Assembly: GCA_911728455.2 (NCBI GenBank)
Contig: OU452225.1
Coordinates: 13,366,731-13,430,730, forward strand
From: Marthasterias glacialis
Lineage: Eukaryota > Echinodermata > Asteroidea > Forcipulatida > Asteriidae
DNA length: 64,000 nt
Reading direction: 5' to 3'
Made by a program: the position numbers and the translations under genes. Numbering within the stretch: the stretch's first letter is position 1; every line of letters starts with the position of its first letter. The notes under the pieces were generated by a model. It searched no databases. It had not been told where the DNA came from and saw nothing but the letters and a program-made list of their open reading frames with translations. This document shows, piece after piece, positions 11,401 through 23,400 of this stretch.

Positions 11401-14400
11401 AACCCCATTGCCCCGCCCCCTCCCCCATTTTACATATACCCCATTCCACACTTCTGTTGACCTTCGCTCTGTGTAATGATAAAAGGATGATTGCACACAG
11501 TTGTAAGTTGTGTCATAAAAGGTAAAATACAGGATTTTTCAAGCTGATAGTGCAGTGTTCTTACTTTGTCTGATTCAATATTTATATATATATGAAAAAG
11601 AAACCTATGAAAATTGGGCCCTGCAATCCATTGCCCGAGTCATGAAAAAAATAGTTTAAACAACGTGCACACTTTTCAGCATGTGAGCCCACTGTTATTA
11701 ATTTCGATTGTTACAACCTAAAGTAAAGTCAATTAAATTCTTTTTTCTCCACTTCGACATGGAATATTCTATTGGAATATTGGTACTGGTATAACTTCAT
11801 AACGTTAGCTTTCTGACTGATACTGATAAAAACTTTTGTTGATGGATACCAATCCTGTAATCTACCTTTAGCACATGTATTTCACGTATAAATGGTACTG
11901 ATAACAATATCACTGTGAAAAAAATGTCGGTTCTTGTAAAGACTCATAATGGACGAACATTGTATTTGTAAAATGGCAGTTGAAGGTTCAGGGGTAGTAA
12001 TTGTCAATGATTTCATGTTGTTTCTTTAATAATTAAAAATCATTTCTTTTGAATTTTAAACATTGGTGATCAAATGATGTGACAAATTGAGTTACACTAG
12101 TTCTGTAATCTGATTCGTTATCGTTAACTATTAGGCCTTTCAGTACTGTATATCATCAGCATATTTGATTAAAAGACAAGAATCATTTTATACACTAAAA
12201 TCGCTTGTAAATAACGAAAACCAAAGGGGGGATAAAACACAACCTGACTACTTACTTGTCAACATGTTTAAAATATGTTTGACTGATTCCACTTTGCCCA
12301 AGAAGTTTTTTAACCCTCCTACTATCTGACCATTCATGTCATCCATTATGGATGATTGATGCACTATTCAGCCTGCAGTATGAACTGTGGATACATCTAT
12401 ACGGACATAGTATATGTGGACAGATATTTTCAACAGTTTTGTCTAAACCAAATGGAGGAGGGTTAAATTCTTGGTTACATACACATCTGTTTTGGGTTTT
12501 TTGTTTCTTCTAATGGCTGCTGGTCTGTATTGTTCATGTGAGTGTTTATTGTATGTGTATTACAATTTTACTCTATTAAATATTTAGCAAAAATATAAAG
12601 CGATGAATTCCATCAGCATTCATGTATGTTATCATTACATTATAGTCCCAGTGAACATAGTTGGCTGCCCAACACAGAGAGTGACTGGTGTGGGAATTAC
12701 AGCAACTCAAGTAACATGGACAGAACCTATAGCAACTGATGCTTCTGGTCAGCAAATAACAAACATCATGAAGTCTCACTGGCCTGGAGAATTCTTCAAT
12801 ATCGGACAGCTTACTGAAGTAACCTACACATTTACAGATAACTCTGGACACCAGGCTACCTGCACCTTTTCTGTGTTTGTTAGCCGTAAGAAAAATTCAA
12901 TTCAACCCAATAAACTAGAAACATAGCACATGTTGTTGCAATGTCTGTGTATCTGTTTTAAATCATGATAAAAATATCATCATTACATTCATGCCACTTT
13001 CAGGGATATTTTGTTGCCTTTTTGGTTTCCATGAAAATGAAATTTCCATGTTCATGAGCAAAAGTGTGATTTCATATTAGGCAGAAACCTCAATGTTGAA
13101 TTAGTTTATGCACAAATTTTGACAGAATTTAGGATAGTCGTATTTCTTTAGTGAATCATTGTGTCAGTTCATGGCAGTAAGCCAATAAGCAAGATTTTCT
13201 CACAAATTCTCACAGAAGCTTTCAATTAGCAAACTTGGGGTTCACAATTTCAGCACAAACTACGGTGTCTCCCTGAAATGACATCACGGCAACAGTGGCC
13301 ATCAGTTGTCCAAAACAAATGAAAATGTTTGAATGTTAAGAGAAGTGCAATTTCCAGTAAAATTAACCAAAAAGGGATGTCAATTAGTTTTCATGTATAC
13401 ACTTAGGGATTAGCAAGTTTAGCACAAAATATGTTCCTAACATTTAAGTGTTTAGCAAATGTCACAAGAATTTGCATAAAACTTTATAATATACTTGCAG
13501 GTGCTGTGAACATCATTAACTGCCCAAGCCAAGGAGTGACTGAAATTGAGACTACAGGAGCAACAAGCAAACGCGTCTATTGGATAGAACCAACAGCAAC
13601 TAATAGGTTTAATCAACCAATAACAAACGTCATGAAGACTCATCAGCCTGGATATTCATTCAATGTTGGGGAAACTATTGCAGTTACCTACACATTCATT
13701 GATGATAACTCAGGCCTACGGGATACCTGCACCTTCTCTGTGACTGTGAACCGTAAGACAAATTATGATGATTCTAAATCACAAACGTTAAGGGCATTGA
13801 ACCCATTATAGGACACTTTTCAATAAAATAATTTGTGAATACATGCACAGTTTTTGTAGTTTAAACAAACCCATCATCTGTATATAAATCCACAACTAAC
13901 TTATAGACAAAACTGCATTGACATTGGTTTTTAAAGTGTATGTTTAACTTCAAGTGTTAAGTTCAATGTGGACTGTCGTGGCGGAGCAGTGTAGATCACT
14001 GGACTCAAGTTCTGGTGTTGTCGGCAGCAGAATGTGGGTTCGAATTCCGGTCACGGCGATTGTCCTTAACCATAATTACTTTGTCCTTCGGATGGGGCAA
14101 TAACTTATTAAGCCGTAGGTCCGGTGTACTAGGATTGGTAGTTCACGTAAAACAAATCACAGAACACTTATCATGGAAGAGTAGGGAGATTATCCCGGTG
14201 TTTCTGGTTCACATAGCAATCACCCTTATTGAACGCTACAGTGATTAAGTTCACTGATGAGAGCACCCTCATTACACTTAAGGTCGAGATAAAAATGTTT
14301 TCAGTAAATATGCGACAACATTCTAGATGCTTGTGAATATTCCACATTGCTTGACAGAAAATTAGTGATGAAGGATTATAGTGTTTAATGTTGATGATTG

Positions 14401-17400
14401 ACATCAAGCCTAATAATAACTTCAGGTGCAGTGAATATCAATGGCTGTCCAGGCTCAGTGACGATAAATGCAGCTTCAGGAGCCTCAACATCGCCCTACA
14501 CATGGACTGAACCTACAGCAACTGATGCCTATGGTCAATCAATAACAAACATCATGAAGACCCATGAGCCTGGAGCATTATTCACTGTTGGGCAAACTAC
14601 ACAGGTCACCTACACATTTACAGATAGCTCTAACAACCAAGATACCTGCACCTTCACTGTCACTGTCACTGGTAAGATTTACTTGTTATTGACTGTGCCT
14701 GATTTCATCTTTTAACCTTGACTAGTCTAGTAAGCACAGAAGCCATATGGGTTGTTGTTGGTGGGCGGTCCTATGTGCAATACCAAATCTACTTTGCTCG
14801 GGGGGACCAGTCAGAAGCCGAACCGTGCTGCCGATAAGCCAGGGATCACTACCCCGGTTAAGATGCAAACAACCTGGTAAACGGCACTAGCGGGGATACA
14901 CAACGAATGGATACAGCTTTTTACGTGGATTTACATATATATATATATATATGAAAAAGAAACCTATGAAAATTGGGCCCTGCAATCCATTGACCGAGTC
15001 ATGAAAAAAAATAGTTAAAACAACGTGCACACTTTTCAGCATGTGAGCCCACTGTTATTAATTTCGATTGTTACAACCAAAAGTAAAGTCAATTAAATTC
15101 TTTTTTCTCGACTTCGACATGGAATATTCTATTGGAATATTGGTACTGGTATAAACTTCATAACATTAGATACTGATACTGATAAAAACTTTTGTTGATG
15201 GATACCAATCCTGTAATCTACCTTTAGCACATGTATTTCACGTATAAATGGTACCGATAACAATATCACTGTGAACAAACATGTCGGTTCTTGAAAAGAC
15301 TCATAATGGACGAACATTGTATTTGTAAAATGGCAGTTGAAGGTTCAGGGGTAGTAATTGTCAATGATTTCATGTTTCTTTAAAAATTAAAAATCTTTTC
15401 TTTTGAATTTTAAACATTGGTGATCAAATGATTGGACAAATTGAGTTACACTAGTTCTGTAATCTGATTCGTCATCGTTAACTATTAGGCCTTTCAATAC
15501 TGTATCATCAGCATATTTGATTAAAAGACAAGAATCATTTTATACACTAAAATCGCTTGTAAATAACGAAAACCAAAGGGGGGATAAAACACAACCTGAC
15601 TACTTGTCAACATGTTTAAAATGTGTTTGACTGATCCCACGTCGCCCAAGAAGTTTTTTAACCCTCTTACTATCTGACCATTCATGTCATCCATTATGGA
15701 TGATTGATGCACTTTTCAGCCTGCAGTATGAACTGTGGATACATCTATATGAACAAAGTATATGTGGACAGATATTTTCAACAGTTCTGTCTAACCCAAA
15801 TGGAGGAGGGTTAAATTCTTGGTTACATACACATCTGTTTTGGGTTTTTTTGTTTCTTCTAATGGCTGCTGGTCTGTATTGTTCATGTGAGTGTTTATTG
15901 TATGTGTATTACAATTTTACTCTATTAAATATTTAGCAAAAATATAAAGTGATGAATTCCATCAGCATTCATGTATGTTATCATTACATTATAGTCCCAG
16001 TGAACATAGATGGCTGCCCAACACAGAGAGTGACTGTTGTGGGAATTATAGCAACTCAAGTGACATGGACAGAACCTACAGCAACTGATGCTTCTGGTCA
16101 GCAAATCACAAACATCATGAAGTCTCACTGGCCTGGAGAAGTCTTCAATATCGGACAGCTTACTGAAGTTACCTACACATTTACAGATAACTCTGGTCAC
16201 CAGGCTACCTGCACTTTTTCTGTGTTTGTTAGCCGTAAGAAAAATTCAATTCAACCCAATAAACTAGAAACATAGCACATGTTGTTGCAATGTCTGTGTA
16301 TCTGTTTTAAATCATGATAAAAATATCATCATTACATTCATGCCACTTTCAGGGATATTTTGTTGCCTTTTTGGTTTCCATGAAAATGAAATTTCCATGT
16401 TCATGAGCAAAAGTGTGATTTCATATTAGGCAGAAACCTCAATGTTGAATTAGTTTATGCACAAATTTTGACTAAATTTAGGATAGTCGTATTTCTTTAG
16501 TGAATCATTGTGTCAGTTCATGGCAGTAAGCCAATATTAAGCAAGATTTTCTCACAGTAGCTTTCAATTAGCAAACTTGGGGTTCACAATTTCAGCACAA
16601 ACTACGGTGTCTCCCTGAAATGACATCACGGCAACAGTGGCCCTCAGTTGTCAAAAACAAATGAAAATGTTTGAATGTTAAGAGAAGTGCAATTTCCAGT
16701 AAAATTGACCAAAAAGGGATGTCAGTTAGTTTTCATGTATACACTTAGGGATTAGCAAGTTTAGCACAAAATATGTTCCTAACATTTAAGTGTTTAGCAA
16801 ATGTCACAAGAATTTGCATAAAACTTTATAATATACTTGCAGGTGCTGTGAACATCATTAACTGCCCAAGCCAAGGAGTGACCGAAATTGAGACAACAGG
16901 AGCAACAAGCAAACCCGTCTATTGGATAGAACCAACAGCAACTAATGGGTTTAATCAACCAATAACAAACGTCATAAGAACTCATCAGTCTGGATATTCA
17001 TTCAATGTTGGGGAAACTACTGCAGTTACCTACACATTCACTGATGATAACTCAGGCCTACGGGATACCTGCACCTTCTCTGTGACTGTGAACCGTAAGA
17101 CAAATTATGATGATTCTAAATCACAAACGTTAAGGGCATTGTACCCATTATAGGACACTTTTCAATAAAATAGTTTGTGAATACATGCACAGTTTTTGTA
17201 GTTTAAACAAACCCATCATCTGTATATAAATCCACAACTAACTTACAGACAAAACTGAATTGATATTGGTTTTTAAAGTGTACGTTTAACTTCAAGTGTT
17301 AAGTTCAATGTGGACTGTCGTGGCGGAGCAGTGTAGATCACTGGACTCAAGTTCTGGTGTTGTCGGCAGCAGAATGTGGGTTCGAATTCCGGTCACGGCG

Positions 17401-20400
17401 ATTGTCCTTAACCATAATTACTTCTTCCTTCGGATGGGGCAATAACTTATTAAGCCGTAGGTCCTGTGTACTAGGATTGGTAGTTCACGTAAAAAAAATC
17501 ACAGAACACTTATCATGGAAGAGTAGGGAAATTATCCCGGTGTTTCTGGTTCACGTAGCAATCACCCTTATTGAAAGCTACAGTGATTAAGTTCACTGAT
17601 GAGAGCACCCTCATTACATTTAAGGTAGAGACAAAAAGGCTTTCAGTAAATATGCGACAACATTCTAGATGCTTGTGAATATTCCACATTGCTTGACAGA
17701 AAATTAGTGATGAAGGATTATAATGTTTAATGTTTATTATTGACATCAAGCCTAATTATAACTTCAGGTGCAGTGAACATCAATGGCTGTTGTCCAGACT
17801 CAGTGACATTAAATGCAGCTTCAGGAGCCTCAACATTGCCCTACTCATGGACTGAACCTACAGCAACTGATGCCTATGGTCAATCAATAACAAACATCAT
17901 GAAGACCCATGAGCCTGGAGCATCATTCACTGTTGGGCAAACTACACAGGTCATCTACACGTTTACAGATAGCTTTAACAACCGAGATACCTGCACTTTC
18001 ACTGTCACTGTCACTGGTAAGATTTACTTGTTATTGTCTGTGCCTGATTTCATCTTTTAACCTTGACTAGTCTAGTATGCACAGAAGCCATATGGGTTTA
18101 CACTGTACCAAGATTTGCTGATTTTGAAGGATCTTCCATTGTTTGTTCTTTATAGAAGTTGTATTTCCATATCATTATACAGTACAGCGTTGTGTATTTT
18201 TAAAACTATAATCGGAATAACAATCATCATTAAGGTGTAAAATTGAATAAAGCTTTGTGATATGAATAGCTTTGTCAAAAGTGAACATTACAATTTAATT
18301 CCCCTGAATAGAAACGCATCAAGTTGTTTGGTGTAACTGCCACGTTAGCTGTGCCTTTTGCCCAATACACAATCATCAGAAGTGTACACGGAGCTCATAT
18401 AAATATAGATTTAATGGAAAACTGTTTTCATAAAAAAAGTTGTTCTCCCTCTACAGTATTTACATGTGAACCTCAACATTGTTTAATATGTATTATTGTT
18501 CTCTTTGTGACTGTAAAAAGTTGTGGTCTTTTGAAAATTAAATGGATTGTTTTTGTTTGCAAACAAAAGGCTACTTTTACATTTTAACCGCTATACATGG
18601 TTAGACTTTTTGGGAGTGTACGCAAGTTTGTGCAACCAGTTTATACACGTTTTGTCTGACTAATGTTTATGTTTACCGAATTAATGTTATGAGATGCTTG
18701 CATAGAAATAGACGTGAAGAATTACACAGTCTATAATGCACCACAAACAAACAAGGATGGGATTGGGATGCAAGATTAATTGCGCATGTTCATTTTCGAT
18801 CGATCCACCTACATGTATTAACTGAATTAAGACATTCATGGTGCCAGATGATAACTTTTTAGAACACAGTTATTTGATTGATTTCTTTGTCTTTTAACAA
18901 ATAGAAGACTGTCCCGTTGGTTTCTTTGGAGGTGACTGTTCCATTATGTGTCACTGTCAGAATGAAGGGAGATGTGGTGCTACGGGGTACTGCTATCAAA
19001 ATGGTGTCTGTGCATCTGGGTTTATATCAGACATTGGCAATACGAACTGTCAGACAGGTAGGTTTACTAGATAGTAATTTCTATAGCCTTGATCAAGCCG
19101 CGCTGACCGGGTGGAAAGGTTTAGTCACATTTTGTCCCGCTCAGCTATAGTGCCCCAAACTCCAGTTCCACGCTCATACAGTGCGTGAATCAATACATCG
19201 TTATATGCTGTACAAATAAGCTGTACATATGTATGAAAAGCAGCGTTTAGTCACATTTTGTCCCGCTCAGCTATAGTGCCCCAAACTCCAGTTCCACGCT
19301 CATACAGTGCGTGAATCAATACATCGTTATATGCTGTACAAATAAGCTATACATATGTATGAAAAGCAGCGGCATCGATGCGCTTAACATAAAAAACATA
19401 CAAAATAGAAAATTAACAAGGCAAAAGTTAAAAGTAAAAAAGAAGAGAGAAAAAAAGTTAAAAAGTTAAAAGTAAAAGAAACCAGTAGCAAGTTACACAT
19501 TAAACGTTACAATATACAAATTACAAATTACAAGATAAAAGTAGCATGTTAAAAGTTAAAAATTTATAGCATGTTACAAGTAAAAGTTAAGAGGCGCCAA
19601 AGATATAAACAACACGGTACCAATACTTTGGGCTACAAAATGTCTGCAAAATCATTATTATTTTTTTCAATCCTTCTGTAATAGGGATAATTGAATTGCA
19701 GATATCGACAATGGCTAATCTAGGTCAGGATGTTGAATTCAGTTGTGCAGCTACATCAGGGGATTCTCTTTCAGCAGACTCGCTTTACCTCTTTCCTGTT
19801 GGTGGTACTACTGTCCAGTATACAGATACATCAACTGAGGGGAATGTGCTGAATAACACATTCATTGTACCTGGACTGCAAGAAAATCAACTAGTCTACT
19901 GTTTTCTAAGCCACATTGGCCAGTCAGCGTCAACTAGTATTACTGTATCTTTTTTTGGTAAGATTGTGTCACTATTTATTGTGAGTGAAAGTATGTCAAC
20001 TGGTTGCCATCAAATACTGTAACACAGTGGATCCTAGTGGTTTGGGGACTTCACTGAAACAAATACTTTCCAAACATTGAGAGAACAGAGAGAAGTCCTC
20101 GGTTTATCAGGTTGACAAACAAGTGTGTGTGTGGGAGGTGTTTGTTTAATAAAACCAAAATAAAACAAGCAAAAAATTACATGTCTAGTAAAATGTCAAA
20201 TAATTGAAAACATAAGTTTTTACTTCTTTATTTAAAGTTCTTCCCTACCTCAGCCAGCAGCCCATTTTAACACCTGGCCCTACATCTGTTGAAGTCACAT
20301 GGAATGCATGGAATTCGAGTCTCATGGACTCTGGTGATGGACCAATCATTTCATACAAAGTCTATTATTCCCCTACAAGCTCCTCCTCCTGGAATGAGTC

Positions 20401-23400
20401 TGATCATGTGCCAGTGACAGACCAATCAAAAGTTACGTACATTTACATGGTTCAACCATTGGAAGCAAATACTTCATACAGATTCAGTGTGGCTGCGATA
20501 AGAGAAGGACGAGGCGGAGAAGGACGCATGAGTCCTGCAGCTTCAATTCAGACTCTAACATTACCTGTAACTATCCAGACTACAACACAAGATACCACCG
20601 AATCAACAAACTCAGCCAAAAGTAAGAAAGACAAAGATGACCCAGTGCACAACTTGATTACTTATTATTGTGAAGCGCATTGACATGTTATTGTAAAATG
20701 CGCTTTATGTAAGTAAGAACTAGTTATTAATACAATAAGCATAATAAATTGATAGTATTAGCACTAAACCTAAATAATTGAGAGGTAATTAGATATCTTT
20801 TGAGAGATAAATCTGCATTGGTAAAAGCTACATTTTGTCCAATTGAACTTATCTTATTGAATAGTTGATTCTAATTTTGATCATAGAGTACTCAAGGGAA
20901 GAAGATTATGCACTCACAGTAATATCGCTCCCTTAAAATAAACGACGATGGCATCTTTCCTTTTTGTGTTTTTTCTTGGTTTTTAGTGACGACTGCAGCT
21001 CAAGGTGGGACTGGGGCATTTGTAATTGCTGGTGTATCTATTGCCGTCATTGCCGGAATTGTTCTCGTATTGGTTTTGTCCATGTATTGTTGTAGAAGAG
21101 CTCGAAAACAAAAGAGAAATCAAACTCCGAGACCAAAACAGTCAACAGATGATCGGGAAATGGTGAGTCACGAAAAAACAACACAAGGACAGCTTCAAAT
21201 TGACTTAAGCTTTTGACCTAATTTGTTTATGTGGCTGCTCATCACTACATATATGAAAAGCAAGGCAAACTCCTTTGTGCAAATTGCTAAGATTGGAGTG
21301 TTCTGATAAGTAAATGATGGAAATCAACTCACATTTGCATTCGCGCAACCCTTGCTTCTAATTATTTACAAACTTATTTACCGCACAATGAACTCAATAT
21401 ACTCCAAAATTATGTCTCGTTGCAGACTTCTTATGAAAATGCCGTTAACCTGGAACCCAACAACTCAACGGACTATGAGCCAGTTGGTCGTGATCAACCA
21501 TCTGCCTATGAACCAGTTGGAGGTATTCGTTCGTCTACGACCTATGAAGACGTTGGTTTACCGACATGGGCCAAACCATGGAGTGTATTATGGGTTGATA
21601 TGATGGTTGGGAATAAAGTTCTAGGAAAAGGACAATTTGGTGAGGTACTTTTAGGAGGAGTAATCATAGACGGAGAAATCTGCAAGGCAGCAATTAAAAA
21701 GCTGAAAGGTATAACTCATTTTGGGGTTTAGTCTTTAGTCTTTCCCATTACATCCTATATAGCCAAACATGTGCATTCCATCTAATTAGGTGGCCACGAT
21801 AAAGAAAAAAAAGAAGAAAAAAGAGAGAGAAAGGAAAAAACACACCATACATCCAATGGAGAAAACACATAAAACTGTAAAAGATTTGACACAGCATTTT
21901 GTGCACGTTCATTTTAAATTGTATGACAAAATTCTGGTTTCAGAACATGCGTCCCAAGCTGACAGACAGAATTTCCTGGAAGAATTCCGAACCATGACCA
22001 AAATTAGACGTCATCCAAACATTGTCAGTATTGTTGGTTCTTGCCAACATCAAGGTAGGTCACTTCCAACCTGGAACACGGAGATTCGTTGTGACATTGT
22101 TCTCCGATTGATGTAATTACTTAACTTTTATCAGTTCAATACAGTAAGAATTTATGAGGGATTTAACTCGTTCTTACCATATCCTTGACGTATGCGTTCA
22201 CTTTGTTTAAACATCAGGTGAACTATACGTAGCCATGGAGCACCTTTCTAATGGTGACCTCCGTTCCTACCTAAGGACCGCTCGATCAATGGATGGTGAG
22301 GCATCTTCATTATCTTCTGAGAAGCTGCTTCAGTTTGCGTTGGATGTTGCAAAAGGAATGCAACACCTTGCTGCATCAGGAGTGAGTACAAGGATTGAAG
22401 AAATTTCTTGATTCATTGTATACTTTACGCCAATTAAAGAACTTGAATGTCATCAAAGTATTACACCACTTTCACGACTAAATGAATGTTGCTCATCAAA
22501 TCGTCGGCTCAGTGCTATAAGTTCGTTAATTGCAATTTCATATCCATAATGATCCAAAGGTCGTTAAAGGAAACATGCATCTATCAAATAAAAAAGAAAT
22601 AAAAATCCAAAAATAAATGTTTTAATAAATGTTTACGCCAATTAAAGAACTTGAATGTAATCAAAATATTACACCACTTTCACGACTAAATAACTGTTGC
22701 TCATAAATGTCACTGTGTAACACAGCTGTATAGGATAACTGGACTGAACAACGTTTTCAGATTGGTGTAATCAATGTTCAGTATTTTTCAACAGGTCGTT
22801 GCATTAATAAGTTATTGACCAACATTAAAGAGAACAAATTAAAGAGTGCCATTATAAAAAATATTGAAACTAGGCAACAAATTGCCAATAATATGAGTTA
22901 TCAATCCGCTATATACCTGTCAATCCCCAAACAGACAATAATTATAGCCTTTGTTAATTTGTGCACGATGCTATCTTGTTACTTGGACAGGTGATACACC
23001 GAGATTTGGCCGCAAGGAATATCCTTCTTGATGACAATCTGGTTGCGAAGATTTCTGACTTTGGTTTGTCACGCGGAGAAGATATCTATGTGCAGTTGTC
23101 AAAGGTTAACAAATGCTTTACAATATTCACTTTTATCAAACTATTCAAAACGAAATTTTCCACAACCTTGTTTCTCATGATATCGCACTTTCTCCTCTCA
23201 GACCCGTGTTCCTACTCGCTGGTTATCGTTGGAGTCGTTAACCAACCAGACTTACACCACAAAGAGTGACGTGTGAGTGCATTAGTACATAAATTAAAAC
23301 TGCCTGCATCTCAAGTTCACAGTAATAACCAACAAATAGTATTTAGTGTTGATTGTGTAGTCATAATGGACGCAAAACATTAGCGAAGTGGATTGAGATG

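Larger units (their letters stand above)
11590..14749 (+). repeat. Three-exon HYR cassette, copy 1
   Basis: A block of about 3.2 kb that recurs at about 14951-18095 with exons and introns collinear. Matching exon starts are offset by 3,349, 3,342 and 3,342 bp. Both copies begin beside a (TA)n run. A unique segment of about 200 bp (14750-14950) separates them. Confidence 0.9.
14951..18095 (+). repeat. Three-exon HYR cassette, copy 2
   Basis: Second copy of the block at 11590-14749, including three exons, their introns, the piggyBac MITE and the SINE. It diverges from copy 1 after CATATGGGTT near 18096. Confidence 0.9.

Noticed and set aside
14015..14248. 77-aa frame duplicated at 17357-17590
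   Set aside because: It lies inside the tRNA-derived SINE and was copied with the cassette.
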